Source: Termitomyces sp. T153 (lineage: Eukaryota > Basidiomycota > Agaricomycetes > Agaricales > Lyophyllaceae). Taken from it: DNA of 64,000 bases. Below the pieces are notes generated by a model that was given only the letters and a program-made list of their open reading frames with translations, was not told the origin of the DNA and did no database searches. Below, piece by piece: positions 22,162 through 35,050 of this stretch. Each line of letters opens with the position of its first letter. Within the stretch, counting starts at the first letter, position 1. The position numbers were made by a program, and so were the translations under genes. The DNA is taken from the NCBI GenBank assembly GCA_018296165.2, contig JACKQL020000020.1, forward strand, positions 62,001 through 126,000, read 5' to 3'.

Positions 22162-23664
22162 TCAACTAACAGGAGGAGTGTAGCAACCTGGAATGCTAGA
22201 GAACAGATGGACTGGAAGCTGGGTAATGGTTTCCTTAGCAACAGGTGGATGTTTGCTAGTGACAGATTGTTCAGATGCTTTGCCTTTGTCAGCTGGCTTA
22301 GCAGCAGGAGTTGGTACAGAGTTGGAAGGGGAAGTAATAGCAGGGGTGTTGCTAGTTGTTAGTGTCACTTTAGAAGTGTTGTTAGCTGGTTGATAAGATG
22401 CACAGGGGACTTGTACATTGTCAAACTTTTTGCATAGTTGTTGTAGCACAAATGCTTCTTGTTACAAAGCCTCAATGTGTTCTTCCTTGGATAGTACTCA
22501 TCCTATAGCAACGTCCTGTTGCATTACCTCATGAATTAGTGACTGCTGCATAGCCACTTGCTCAGGATCTGGATTAGCATTGGATGAGAGCCTGCTGGTA
22601 ACAATTTGTCCTGGGTTAATATGGTGCCATTTCTTGATACATTCCATTACAGCTGTTTGCCAAAATAGTTTGGAATCATAGTGCCAGACAGTAAGATGAT
22701 TTTTCCTTCCACAATTTGACAAATTTTGCCCTATTGACTCATGTATTCCAATTTGATACCAGACCATACTGTGACCAGTTTCACAATTATTGAACTGCTG
22801 GCAGGGCTGAGTTTGGTTGGTCAAAAGGGCTTCCAGATGTTCCAATGCACTAACAATTGCTATAGTGGTTGCTAATTTGAGGGTTTCACATTTATGAGTG
22901 GGAAATGGCAGAGTTGGGGTGTTAACAACTGGTGACAAAGTGATACTAGAGGTGCTAGTGACATTGCTGGACTTGGTTGTAGCCATGTCTGTGCCTTTTG
23001 ACACCCATTTAGCATCCTCAAAAACCTGGTCCACATTATAGGGATCCTCTGGATGGTGATCAGGAAGTGTGATTTCAAGATGACAAACAATTTTGGACTA
23101 TGGCAACATGGGGATATCTGTTGGAATAAGCAATGTTCCTTGTTGTGGTAGAGCTTGCCATTAGTGAGGAGCCATCTAGCAATATGTTGTAAATCTTGAT
23201 AATAGTCAGAAAATCTTCTCAAGGTTGCCAGTCTACTGTTGAAAGTCTGGTTGACAAGTTGTTTGAGGTTTCCAAGGTTATAACAAGCACTAGTGTCAGC
23301 ATCAGGGTACAGTCTAAGCACTGCTGCCTTCCATTCCTGATACATATAAAGTATGAGTATGTTATCGCCAATTATTATGTTGTTGCCAAATTCTGGTAAG
23401 CCAAGCCAAGTTTCCACCATGTTATAAGGTACATAGCAAGCTGCATATTCCTTTTCTGGGTATCATCTGTGATACCACAGTCAGCCAAAAGATATTCCAA
23501 TTCCTTGAAGTACTGGGGAGCTCCCTGGGGTGACTCTCATTCCACTTTAGCACAGTAGTGTCATTATGAGGAGGCATTTGAGCATGATGAGTGGCAGAGT
23601 TGTTATTCATGTTAGCAATAGTCAATATTAATGATGGAAGGGGGTGTTGAGTGTTGGTTGGCAA
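22162..23664 (-). pseudogene. F3-minus gag
   Basis: Minus-strand pieces match F3-plus gag in order: KWNESHPRELP (about 23530), the TWLGLPEFGN..YQEWKAAVLRLYPDAD capsid-like part (23420-22872), the KCETLKLATTIAIVSALEHLEALL segment, and the Thr/Pro/Ala-rich C-terminus ending FSSIPGCYTPP (22162). Frameshifts and stops break it. The RNA-packaging role is known for gag; this copy is dead. Confidence 0.8.
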
Positions 23665-23975
23665 AGTGGGAATAGAATGTGTTTCTGGGAAGAAGATTGA
23701 AGAGTCAGTTGCTGTTAGTGGTGAGAGAGGTGCATTAAGGAAGCTTTCTACAAAGGTGCCTGGGAAGTTGGCAAGAATTTTGCTAATGTCTTGAGGGTTC
23801 CTAGCATTTTATGGTTTGTTGGCAAGAGGTCAAGGTTGAGCAGATAGCAGTGAATTATGGGGAGTTGATAGCAAATAATGCAGGAGTTCACTAAAAGTTT
23901 CCAAGTGACATTTTGCTTGAGCTCTAGTTTCTGATGAAATGGTTACCTAAATATCCCTTGCAGTGGGCTCTGAAA

Positions 23976-25110
23976 TGATGTGCTCCTATGCTGCCTAGCT
24001 GCCATGCAGGGAACCAAAAGAAAGACATAAACACTGGAAACTAGATAGGGTAGCTGGCAGTAGAAAGTTAATAGAGGTGAGTCAGTAACCATACTAGAAA
24101 ACAAGAGTGAATTGATGAAAAGGGGATGAAGAGCAAAGTGAAGAGTGTTGCTATTGCTAGCCTGACTTACTAGACAGTAACAAAAGGTCACTGGGTAATA
24201 GATGGAGAAAGGCAGAGACAAAAAGATTGCTAAGAAAAAGGGGGACTAAGTGATAGGAAGAGATTGTGGGGAACACAGAAGGAATGAAGTTTATGTAAAC
24301 TGAGGGACAAACACAAACTAGTTGCTAGCTGTAGTTGCTAGCTGTAGTTGCTAGCATCACTAAGTTGAACTAATGCTAAGGGTACCCATAGTCAGTACCC
24401 ACACTAAGTTGAGGTCAAGGTTGTCAAGATTGTTGCTAAGTCATTGGCAATGGCAAGAGAAAGCAGTAAGAGATCTGAAGCTGGTAAGCTGAGAGCTAGT
24501 GAGGGGAATGGTACTCTGTTTGTTTTTTTGTCTCTATATACAGGCAGTATTTATACTGTTTGTAGACATAGTATTTAGAATGAAAATATTAGTCACTGCC
24601 AGCAATGGCATCTGCCAAAGTGTTTATGATACATACTAGATGTCAGTCTGGTAACCAAGTATACATACATGATGTCACTATGATGCATAAAAATTGTCAG
24701 TCACAAGAAAAGAGCATTCCTGATGCCAATACCTGAAGTGTAGATGCTATCCAAGTATGTTTGTAAGCTCAACAAGAAAAATGATAAGTAAGAAATCACA
24801 TGGCTATCCATATATCCCTTTTTAGAGAGGAGGCAGTGTTGTTGCCAGGAAATGTCACTAGCAATCATTGCTAAGAAAGGTCTTGGCCTCATCATTCTAG
24901 ATCCAGAGTCCAGACTCCACATGATGTGGCTTGTGATCCATAAGTCTTGTGCTTGCTAACATCTCATGCATAGGTTACATTGTTCCAGACCTTGGGGCTA
25001 GACCTTACATGCTAAGTGTTGTGACTTGTGCCAGGTCATGTACAATATAATCAGCTGCTGTCCAATCAAAAATGCCAAAACCAGTGCTCAGCAACAAGTG
25101 GGCCTTATTA
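23976..25110 (-). repeat. F3-minus 5' LTR
   Basis: 1135 bp. As its reverse complement it begins TAATAAGGCCC and ends GAGCACATCA. It matches the F3-plus 3' LTR (45835-46956) along its length. The primer-site region beyond 23976 (TTTCAGAGCCCACTG, reverse complement) corresponds to TTTTGGAGCCCACC after the F3-plus LTR. Confidence 0.85.
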
Positions 25111-25198
25111 GCAGTGCTGTTGCTAGGTAAGGTCACTGGCAATTATTGCTAAGAAAGGTCTCAGCTTTATCATTCTAAATCCAAGGGCCAGACTCCAC
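25111..25198 (-). repeat. F3 LTR fragment (target of F2)
   Basis: Minus-strand F3 LTR sequence (TTGCTAGG...CCAGACTCCAC) interrupted at TCCAC by F2. Its continuation is the inverted fragment 35051-35245. Together they form the start portion of a minus-strand F3 LTR. Confidence 0.8.
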
Positions 25199-26354
25199 TG
25201 TCACAACCATTCTCAGAACCCTGGACCTCATTCCTAGCCACCTTGCTCCCCCAGAGTTCCCTCCAACTCTCCTTTTGACTCCCTCAACCTTCTTTCACTC
25301 ATAGTACCTACTCCAGGTAACTCCAACACTTCTCTGGCAAACTCTGACAGCCCCCTGGCTAACTCTGATGCCTTCTCTGCAGCCTTTGACACTTCCCCTA
25401 CCTCTTCTAAGCCCCTGAGACCCTCCTCCCACTATTGCTGACACCAGTATATGTCACCAGTTTGTCATCCTGACTTACCTAACCAGCTCTAGAGCACCAC
25501 AACAACCCTAGAATGGCTCACATCCCTAACTGATCCCATTGTAATCCCATCAGTATGTCACTGCAGCCCACCCCTTAATCACAACCAACACCCATTAGCT
25601 TTGCATGATCCCAGAGAGCCCCACTGCCAGATCTACTATCCCTGGAGCTGTTCTGGTAGTCAGTATATAAGTCATAGAGTAGCATCCCATACACTAGTCT
25701 TGATATTGCTTAATGTTATCTATGTTCTGATTGTCTTTCTCTTGTGTTTTGTGTTTCCTATTATGTTTTCCCTTTTCTCAGTCTCCCAGTCTTATCTCAG
25801 TCTTCCAGTCTTGTCTTGTCTCCATCTTGTTATTGTTTCATATCTCCACTCAAATCTATTTTTATTCTTGTCTCAATCTTGCCTTGACTCTGTCTCATCT
25901 CATTCAACCCTGCTTCCTTTATTGTATTCAAGTCCCCTAAACCTTAATGCCATTACAAACCCTGCACCTATGATTATGAACCTTGAACATTCATAAACCA
26001 ACTCCAGACCTCACTATTTGCTCAGCCCCGAGACCCATCAACATCAATTGATCTCCCATCAAACTCCAGCCCCACTCCCATCACTTGCATAGCCTCTGTT
26101 TGCACTGCACTTCCAATACTTGGCTTCCAGACTTGTGCCTAACATCCCCTTAAGTTCCAAACCTTCCTTATACCTTGTTTTAGACTTCTCCAAACCACTC
26201 TAGACTTGTTTGGACTGCTTCCTCTTACTTATCCTCACAAGCTTCTGGAGTCCAGACTGTTTCTGAATGTCAGATTATCAGTGCAGGACATTGCATCTGC
26301 ATAGTAAGGACTTGCTCAGTGTAGCTGAGCTCCTATGGTCAGTGGAACCTGATA
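25199..26354 (+). repeat. F2 5' LTR
   Basis: 1156 bp, TGTCACAACCATTC...AACCTGATA (expected terminus GACA). It contains the TATATAAG box (about 25664) and the CTAGTCTTGATATTGC segment common to F2 LTRs. It lacks most of the CpG positions kept in the copy at 11948-13176. Confidence 0.88.
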
Positions 26355-26384
26355 TAATATCAAGAGTCTCCCTTACTCCAATCT

Positions 26385-27060
26385 CAATGTCTGCAATTAA
26401 CTCTGTGTATACTACTGCCAGAACTCTTGATGTTTATGGTCAGCCTGTGCCTGAGACCCACTTTAATTTGTTTTGTCTTGCCCAGTTTGCCAAGGCACAT
26501 TGAGTCACAGATCTGATGCCAAATGCCCCCTCTGCTGTGGTCACACCCCCATACAACACACAACAACTCTCTCCCCAGACACCCTCTCCACTCAACTCCA
26601 ATCACATCATTTCTACACCATCCTCTCCTGCACCTCCTGCACCTCCCTCACCTCCTCCACCAGCTCTGCCTCCTACTAAAGTCAACTATGACATCTCCAA
26701 CCCTGTCTCCAATCAATACTGGCAACAATCAGTCAATTGCTTGATGACTTCTTCAGTGTCTTACTAACACCACCTCCCCAATAATAATGCAAACTCATGC
26801 TAGAGACAATCACTTGCTGCATAAGAACAAGTTACTCTCCCTACTGGCAGACAATGATGAGACCTCCAACCCCCAACTCCCTAGTTTAACACCTCTGAAC
26901 CCACTGGCCCCACTCCACACCAAACTAAATAACTATATGACTCTAGACCAGTCCCCTTCCATGCCACACCTTCTCCAAGGAACAGCACCAACACCCCCGG
27001 ACTCTCTCACAGCCCTATCAAAATCTATGTATCACTAATGTTCAACCCAACAATTCTCTG
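26385..27060 (+). pseudogene. F2 gag-like region
   Basis: Plus-strand frames show MSAINSVYTTARTLDVYGQP and then a Pro/Ser-rich stretch (TPPYNTQQLSPQTPSPLNS...SPAPPAPPSPPPPALPPTK) typical of the disordered N-terminal part of gag in fungal gypsy elements. No zinc knuckle was found. It starts 30 bp after the 5' LTR. Assignment as gag rests on position and composition only. Confidence 0.45.
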
Positions 27061-27469
27061 ACAATGCCCCCTCCACCCACATCAAAGGAGCAAACCTCCA
27101 ATGCTTTGCCAGTAAACAAACCAACCTCCACATCACACTTCCATTCCACCCTGAGGATGTCAATCCTCCAAAGCAAGCCCTGCCATTATTAGAACCAACC
27201 TCTATCTGCCAACTCCCCTTCTCTAAGAATAAGTCAAGATTTCAAGACCAGCACTTCACCCCCAGCCTCAAATCCAAACTCTAGAATCAGCTAGGACCAC
27301 TCTAGTTATCTGACCATTGACTTTGCCCAACTGGACAAACTCTGCACTGAAGTCTCCAAGCACAGATACACCTTAGTGCTCCAATGCCTCCAATCCAACT
27401 TTAGTAACTCTGGAGCAAGCTGAAAGAATTCCTGAGCCTCAAGACAGCCAAGAAAGGAAGGAAGATACA

Positions 27470-29250
27470 CCCCACCCCAGCCTCCTTGAAATGCATCCCA
27501 AAGTCACTCCCAACAAAGTCAATGTGAGGAACATGGTACTCGTGATGCTAGACAACTCCAGACCCCTCTGCTATTTCTTTGACACCCCCTTCCAGCTAAT
27601 CTGGAACTCTCTGGCATCCAAATATTCAATGCAGCCCCCTTTGCACACACTTCACAAGAAGGGACTTCTGCCCTCAACTATTAATCATGCCATCCTTACT
27701 AAAAGAATGCCCAAGTGCAGAAGCTACCTTGCTAGAACAGACTATAGGAAAAAGAGAATTCTATACAAAGTAGTTCCTCTGGAGTACTATGAACTTGCTG
27801 ACATGTTCTTTAAAGGAAGCAAAGAACCCTGCTATCACCTCTCTAGACCCCATTGTCACAATCTCAACACTCAACCAGCTCAAATCCCAACACCTCAACA
27901 ATGGAGAATGCACTTCTGAACAAACCTCAAAGGCTTTCCTGGCTGAATCAACTTAGAAGATAACCAGTGACTCTAGGTAGCTCCAGATCCAGCCATTGCA
28001 ACTCTGAACCTACCACCCTTCCTCATCAACCCAAAAATCCATAGTACCAAGAAGGCACCTCCACCTCCTTAGACACCCTTCAAAGCCCTCTGCAATGCCC
28101 CAAGGAATCAGTATAGAGGCCCAAAGCATCTCAACCCACAACTTCAGGCAACTCCAAACCCCCTACACAACTCCAGACCCTAGTGATACAGCTCTGAACC
28201 CCACTATCTTGACTCCAACACCCATTTAAGGAGCCTCTGACACCAACTCATCAGCGCTGTCCTTATAACACACACTCCACAAGCTTAAAATCCTTGACTA
28301 CTGACCTCAAACCCCTCCACCCTTGCCAGAAAGAAAGTCTACATGTGAGGACCATACTGCTAGAGCAACAGAAGAACAAACCTCATATAGAGTAGTTTTT
28401 CTAGATGACCATAAGTTTGCTGATGCATCCCTCAAGAAAAGAGTAGCAATCTCCCCCACACTTATTATCAAGTTGGACTTGAAGAACACCACTCCCACTC
28501 CTTAACAAGCAAGACATCATGTGCTCCAATCTTCCCTACCAGAATTACAACCCAGCTACCCATCATCACCCACCCCTTTGACAAAATCAATCACTCAGTG
28601 AAGAACAGACTCTGGACACTCCAAACAGTCTCCCACAAGCTCAGCAATAATACATCATGCAACCCAATTCCATCTGCTAGAGCTTCAACCTAGCCACCAA
28701 GAAAAACAAATGGCTCCTCCAACTCTGCTCCAACTATCAAGGAATCAACAGAGCTCTCCAACTAAAGCAGTACCCACTTCCCCTAATCAGAAATCTTGTT
28801 GACTGCCCCTTATAGTGCCAAGACAGGTTTCCGCTCTAGCTACAGTAACCTTTGGACTGCTCTGGAACATGAATGGAAGACCACCCCCCACACCTGCCAT
28901 GGCTCTTGTGAGTATCAAGTGATGCCCTTGGATGACCAACTCCTCTGCCACCCTCCAATATTCATGGGCAACCTCCTCCTCAACATGAATAATGATTTTG
29001 CATAGTAGGATGACAGCCCAACCCATTCTACTTCTTGGAGAATTAATTGAAATACATTTGCTGCATTCCAGAATGATTCTGAGGATCCTCACTCCTACTC
29101 AATGACTCTGCCACTTGCTTGCTCACTGCCCTAAAGACCTCTCTGAAATCCAACCTCACCCCCCTGCTACCCCACAGTTAATTTAAAAAGGACCTCAACA
29201 CTTCTGCCAGACAACTAATAAGTGTCTAAGAAAGCCCTTTGGGGCTGAGC
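27470..29250 (+). pseudogene. F2 pol relic: protease-RT linker and reverse transcriptase
   Basis: 27491-27919 ends with VVPLEYYELADMFFKGSKEP, matching the V(P)xEYxEFxDVFSKxxAxxLP motif just before RT in Ty3/gypsy Pol. A second degenerate copy of the same motif lies at 28323-28505 (VVFLDDHKFADASLKKR). RT itself is recognisable across frames at 28680-29010: LQLCSNYQGINRALQLKQYPLPLI, then SNLWTALEHEWKTTPHTCHG and YQVMPL. These equal the LCVDYRxLN, YPLPLI and EWKTAFRTRYGxFEYxVMPFGL blocks. The YxDD region is lost in stops. RNase H was not resolved. Confidence 0.65.
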
Positions 29251-29379
29251 AGAACAAGTTCCACTATCCAGCAGTAATCCCCATTAAGCATTTACATGTT
29301 ATGCTGATTTGAATAAGGAAGGAAACACCCACCCACTCCAGAACCCCTCTTCTCACCCAGTATAACCTCCAATGCAGCC

Positions 29380-30290
29380 CCACCAACAAGCTAACTCCCA
29401 ACCCACCCTTTACACTGTCTTCAGACTCCTGGTTTCTGCCCTCAGAAGAACAACCAACAAAACACACCTCTGGACTCCTTTCTCCACTTGGCACCACCTC
29501 TGAAGGCAACCCCCTTGATGAGCCAGAAATCAACCCCCCTGCACCACCTCCAAATCTCTGACACATGCCCCAGGAAGGACAAACCCACAAAGCACACCTC
29601 CAGACCCCTTCTTCTGCTTAGCAGAAACTCTAAGGACAACTCCATCAACAAGCCAATGACTAACCAGCCCTGCATGCTAACTCTGGACCATTGGCTCCTA
29701 ACCCTGAAGGAAAACATATACTACAGAGCTCACCTCCAGACCAACTCCTCACACACTATAACCCTAAAAAGTAGCTCTGCTAAGCTAGCACCCCACCAAC
29801 CCTCATGCTGCCTCCCGACTGCTGGCCCCACTCTAAGAAGGGACAAATTCATTGCTGGAAACTCCTAATACAACTCTCAACACAACTCTGCCAATGAGCC
29901 AGCAGCCAACCTACCCCTTGCACTACCCTTAGACCACAGGTTCCTACTCTCAGGAAGGGCAAACCCAGAGAATGGCAACTCCAAACTCCTTCCTCACTCA
30001 ACACAGCAGCCAGAACAACTCTGCTAAGAATCTACCAACCAGCCAATACTTGTGCCACAAGAGTCCACTGACTAACCAGCACTCATGTCAACTCCAAACT
30101 CCTGGCTCCTATCCCAGGAAGGATGGCCCAGGAGCAGCAACTCCAGACCCCTTCTTATCCTGCACCTCACTAGAAGCAACTCTGCCAAGAATCATCTACC
30201 AATCAACCTCCACACTATCTTCAGACTACTAACCTCTACTCCAAAAAGGATGAACTCATGCCCCAGGCTCCAAACATGCTCACCCTGACA
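29380..30290 (+). repeat. Diverged tandem repeat array, about 130-bp period
   Basis: A motif like CTCCAGAC..CTGGCTCC..CTCAGGAAGGACAAACCC recurs about seven times. The GAAGGA/GAAGGG core lies near 29440, 29568, 29700, 29830, 29948, 30112 and 30240. Spacing is 118-164 bp, mostly 128-132. Units also share AACTCTGCCAA and CCAACCAGCC segments. The array lies inside the F2 interior after RT. It has open frames but no recognisable domain; whether it was once coding is unknown. Confidence 0.6.
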
Positions 30291-30421
30291 AACCCCAGCA
30301 GCATCACAAGCCCTGAGGATGCCAGAAATATGTAAGACTCCCCTATCTGTCTCTGGACTTACTCTTGGCCAGGAACAAGAAAGAATGTCATGTAGCATGT
30401 CCAAATCTGCAAACCCCAACC

Positions 30422-31540
30422 CTAGTAATAAGACCCACTTGTTGCTGAGCACCATTTTTGGCATTTCTGACTGGACAGCAGCTGATTAGCTTGATATGGC
30501 ACAAGTCACAACACTCAGCATGTGGGGCCTAGCTCCAAGGTCTGGAATAACTTAGCCTTTGCATGAATATTAGCGACCATGAGACTTGTTGACAACAAGC
30601 TATATCACAGGGAGTCTGGACCTCGGGGTCTAGAATAACAAGGCCAAGACCTTTCTTAGCAATGAAGTGCTAGTGACTTCCTTAGCAACAACACTGCCTT
30701 TCCCCAAAATGGATATATTGACAGTCATGTGATTTCTTAACTATCACTTTTCTTGTTGAGCTTACAAACATACCTGAATGGCATTTATACTTCAGGTATT
30801 GACATTAGACATGTTCCTTTCTTGCAATTTATTGCATTTATGCATCACATCAACATTGCCTACTTTTACTTAGTTACAGATTGACACCTTGTATGTATTA
30901 TAAAACTTTGGCAGATGCTGTTGCTAGTGGTGACAATTAGCTCCTTTTTTATACTATACTTATGATCAGTATAAATACTGCCTGTACATAGAGACTAGAT
31001 CATTGAACAAATAGAGTACAGTTCCCCCCCTCTCTCTAAGCTTACCAGCTTGAGATTTCACTTTGCTCTTTCTCTCTTGCTCACCATCAATAATGACTTA
31101 GCAACAGTCTTGATGACTTTGACTATAACTTTGTGTGGTACTAACTGCAGGTACCCTTAGCATTTATTTTGACTTAGCAATGCTAGCAACTAGTTTGTAT
31201 TTGTCTCCATTTCTGTCTTTTGTTGTCACTTCCCCCTTTCTTTACCCCACTCCTCTTTCACTGCTTAAGTTTACTCTTCCTTAGCAATGCTTTTGTCTTT
31301 ATTTGTTCTCTTTTTTCACTAGCAATCCCTCTATTACTGTCTAGCAACTTAGACTAGTGATAGCAACTATTTTCACTTCTTCTTCACTCCACACACCACT
31401 TGCTTTCATTCTCTGAGATGGTTACTGACTCACCCTCATTATTAACTTCCTACTGCCAGCTACTCTATCTAGTAACTCATGTTAGGTCCTCTTTTTAGGT
31501 TTTCTGCATGGCACTAGGTGGCATAGGAGCACATCACCAG
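30422..31540 (+). mobile_element. Solo F3 LTR inside F2
   Basis: LTR 30426-31536 (1111 bp), TAATAAGACCC...GAGCACATCA, flanked by CTAG (30422-30425) and CCAG (31537-31540). This fits a 4-bp duplication with one C-to-T change, and F3-plus also shows CCAG on both sides. It contains the TATAAATACTGCCTGTACATAG promoter-like segment (about 30970). No internal F3 sequence is attached. Confidence 0.8.
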
Positions 31541-33510
31541 ACCAAGGAAACCCACTGAGACTGGTCATCTTGGAACCCTGCCACCCCACCACCAATACTC
31601 TAGAGCACAGCAAACTCCTAACCAAGCACATCTCTGACAAAATGCAATATTCCAAAGCTCAGCAAACCCCTACCCAACCACACTCTGCTAAAACACAAAC
31701 CTCCAAACACCCTTTGCCCTTGGAATCAATCCATTGACCCCCTCCCACTCAGAGGTTGACAGACTGCAAGAATGAGCAAACCAAACTTTAGGAAAGTATC
31801 TCCACCCCTATGCCAACTAACCAACAGCATAGCTGGCATGTAAAACAGTTCTCTACCAAGTCCACTACTACAACAACTCCAACTCCAGAGCCCCTCCTTG
31901 CTATGCCACCAAGGACTCCCATCTCTGGCCAACCCCACCCTCAAGGATGACCTCCACCTCATTGCTCCTACAGTCATCAAGGGATCTCTGCCCCCTTCCC
32001 CAACTCCTTTGGGACAAAATCAATGCTGCTGCCAAGCATACTTGAAGCATGCTCACCCTCCAGCTAGATCTCTAGCAATTCTGCCTAACCTAACTGATGT
32101 AACTCTAAGATCTGGAGACCTCCTCTCAAGCCCAACTACAAATGCTCAACCTAACCCTGCCACCTCCCACCATGACTCTGGAGCTACTACATTGTGATAC
32201 CAGTGCCCTGCCAATAACTACCCTGACCACAACAGCTCCTGCTCCAACTCCAGAGGGTAATCTCCAGGCATATGCACTACCTCATCCTAAATCAACACAA
32301 ATACTGCTGAAGACCCATCCAAGACCCAGTGTTCCCAGATCCAGCCTACTCAGACCATGTCAGAAGAAGTTAAAGACAAAGGGAGAAACATTCACATAAC
32401 ATGCCTGCATGCTCTGAGGTGGCCTTGTTTACCAACCACTCTTCTTGTCACCTCACAGCCTCCACCTCTGCCTGAGATAAGCTCCCCTCCTCCAAACCCT
32501 GCCATTCCTCTGCCTCCTTCTCAGATTATACCTCCAACTGTATCAGATGCTCCTGCAGATCCTGCACCTCCAATGCCCTCACCATGGCCACTTGCACTGC
32601 CATATTATAATCTTGCTGCAGCACATCTCTCTCCCTCTGCACTGTGTCCCAGTCCTTCCTCACTCTCCAGAGCTCTCCCTCTCATGTTGCCAACATCCTC
32701 AGTAATCCCTCCACCTAACAACAAAGGAATGTTTTGATGATCAAGGGTGCAGGCTTGGAAGAAATTGACAGATGCTCCATCAGCACTCCCAAGCTAGGGG
32801 AGTATATGTGGGGCTCAGGGGGGCCTGCCATTGCATCTTGGCTCCATGGCCTCTTGCTAGGCCCCACCTCTAGTAGCAGAGAAGCCCTCTACTTACTCTT
32901 GTCATGTGGCACTGTGTTTCCTTCTCTCTGCCCACTCTGCAGAGCCCTACCTTCTCTGCTAGCTGCTTCGCACTCCTCTCACCCTCCAAACACAAGCCCC
33001 AGCCTGACACCCTGGCCTTCCAACTCTTGCCCAACTGCCCCCTCACTCAGCTCTCCTTCCATCCCTGCTCCATGGCAACACAGGCTGCATGCTACTTCAG
33101 CAAGATGGAGCACTCCTTGTGGCTGGCATGGCATAGAAGACAAACTGAAGTATTGCAGCAAGACCCTGCAGAAGGCTCATCAAACTCACATGCTTCCCTC
33201 TAGTGGGCACAGAGGGCACACTGGAACAATTAATCAGCAAACACTGCAAATTGAACTAAGGACTTACTGGAGCCTCATTCTAGCACCACTCTAGAGTCAG
33301 AGGACCCCATGTCCACCCCAGCACTCCTGCAAATATCTCTAGTGTTACCTGCACCTCCAGAACCCTCTGTGCCTCCAGAATGATGTGGATGACTCCTGGT
33401 GCTAAGCTAAGTCTTGAAGGAAGGGCTGGAGGCCAAGGCTGTCCTGACCTCTGGACCTGGAGAGAACCACTGGAGGAACCCCTTGCAGCTGAAGAGACTC
33501 CTGTCAACTT
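31541..33510 (+). pseudogene. F2 interior, 3' half, unresolved
   Basis: Open frames exist (32142-32399, 32357-32737, 32734-33294, 32904-33203), mostly Pro/Ser/Leu-rich with stops between them. By position RNase H and integrase would be expected here, but I could not recognise the zinc-binding HHCC or the DDE residues. It continues, after the inversion is undone, into 36834-36402. Function is unassigned. Confidence 0.4.
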
Positions 33511-34384
33511 CCCTCCTAATGGAGGTAGTGGAGAGTGAGGGAATAGGGTAGAGATGGGGAAAGATGATAACAGGAAGACTAAAATCAAGGGACAAACATA
33601 AACTGATTGCTAGCTGTAGTCACTAGCATCGCTAAGTCGGATTGATTAAAATAGGCACCCGCAGTTGGCACTACACTAAGTCGAGGTCGAAGTCAAGAAG
33701 GCTTATCACTAAGTCTGAGTTGAAGGCGATAAAAGAGCAAAGGAAGCAAAGTGAAATCTCTTGCTGGTAAGCTCAAAGATATCAGTTCTTCAATTGTTCA
33801 TTTTTTTTTAGTGTCTATGTACAGTCAGTGTTTATACGTTTCAAAGTATAGTATGGGAAAGTAAACAAATAGGCACCACTAGTGATGGCATCTGTCACTG
33901 TGTTTAGGGTGCATACAAGGTGTCAGTCTGTAACTAAGTGAAAAATCATAGGTGAAGTCTTGGCAGCACCTAATTGCAAATGAAACCAAAAAGTAATGAG
34001 TCCGATGTCAATACCTGAAGCATAGACGCCGTTCAAGTATGTTGGTAAGCTCAGCAAAAGAAATGATAGTAAAAAGGTACATGTCTGATAATTTGTCCAT
34101 ATATAGTAAGAGAATGCCGTTTTGTCACTAGAGTTGCTAGGGTCGCTAATAATTGTTGCTAGGGAGGGTCTAGGCCTTGATGATTTAGGCCCAAGTTCCA
34201 GACTCCACATGATGTTTCTTGTGATTAGTAAGTCTCATGGTCGCTAAAGTCTTGTGCTTTGGTCCAATCCTTGGGCTAAGTCTCATGTGCTGAGTGTTGT
34301 GACTTGTGTCTGATTCAAGGTAGTCAGCTGCTGCTAAGTCTGAAATGCCAAAAAATGGTGCTCAGTGATAACTGGGGCTCATCA
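33511..34384 (-). repeat. F3-plus 5' LTR, first part (inverted)
   Basis: The reverse complement begins TGATGAGCCCC at 34384 and matches 45835-46707 of the F3-plus 3' LTR, stopping at CCATTAGGAGGG (33511). The missing last 247 bp are at 36835-37081 on the plus strand. Immediately outside the start is CTGG (34385-34388), the reverse complement of the CCAG that follows the 3' LTR. Confidence 0.88.
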
Positions 34385-35050
34385 CTGGTTATGTGAACAC
34401 AACTCTGAGATTGACTGGACTAAGGGTGAGGTGAAGATAAGCTGCTGCTCTCATTGTTGCATGACTTGTGCTGAAGAAGCCCACAAGGAGCATAGAGCAA
34501 AGGTTTGTGAGTGCGCTGCCATGCATGCCTGTTGCACTGGGCATCTCCCTCATGCTAATCTTGATCTCCTAAGTCCCCTTTCTTTGGCATTTCCTCATAG
34601 AGAAGCCCTCTACAAGGATGCCCAAGCTGTTGAGTATGAACCTCAGGAGGAAGATGAATGTGAAGGAGAATCCACCAGCACTCTGGACTCAGAGTCTCTA
34701 GATGAAACCATTGAGGCAGGTGATAGGATCTATGCTACAACCCTCTGTCTCCCCCTCTACAGTGGCAAAGATTCAGGCCAGTCAGACCACTTCTCAATGT
34801 CTGGCCAAGGCATTTGCAGCAAACTCTTAGCCCAAGCCTTTTTATAGCATGGTTCTTGATCACCTGTACAATTTTGAGGATGTATTCTTCAAGGCATCCT
34901 TTGATCCACTTTCAGAGTATAAGCAGTGGGATTATGCAATTGAGCTGATCCCAGATGCAGAACCCTCCAGCTGCAAGGTTTATCCACCTGTGCCCTGTGA
35001 GCATGATGAGCTGGATGCATTCCTACAGAAGAATGAGAGGACAGATACAA
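34385..35050 (+). pseudogene. F1-outer protease C-terminus to RT start (inverted piece)
   Basis: Collinear with F1-B about 15660-16325: WLCEHNSEIDWTKGEVKIS, the Cys/His-rich CSHCCMTCAEEAHKEHRAKV, and FEDVFFKASFDPLSEYKQWDYAIELIPDAEP (the pre-RT motif). It now reads on the plus strand because it lies inside the inversion; originally it was minus-strand like the rest of F1-outer. Its lower edge joins, across F3-plus, to 46957. Frames are broken near 34850. Confidence 0.85.

Larger units (their letters stand above)
21143..25110 (-). mobile_element. F3-minus: truncated Ty3/gypsy copy (5' LTR, gag, protease)
   Basis: Minus-strand copy collinear with F3-plus from its LTR through gag to the end of protease (F3-plus equivalent about 39735), where it is cut and joined to F1-outer at 21142. 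The 5' LTR is 23976-25110. RT, RNase H, integrase and 3' LTR are missing. Its LTR start abuts another F3 LTR fragment at 25111. Confidence 0.85.

Noticed and set aside
32142..33294. Several Pro/Ser-rich frames that could be host genes
   Set aside because: They lie between recognisable parts of F2, change frame repeatedly, and have no splice signals that join them. Treated as decayed element interior.
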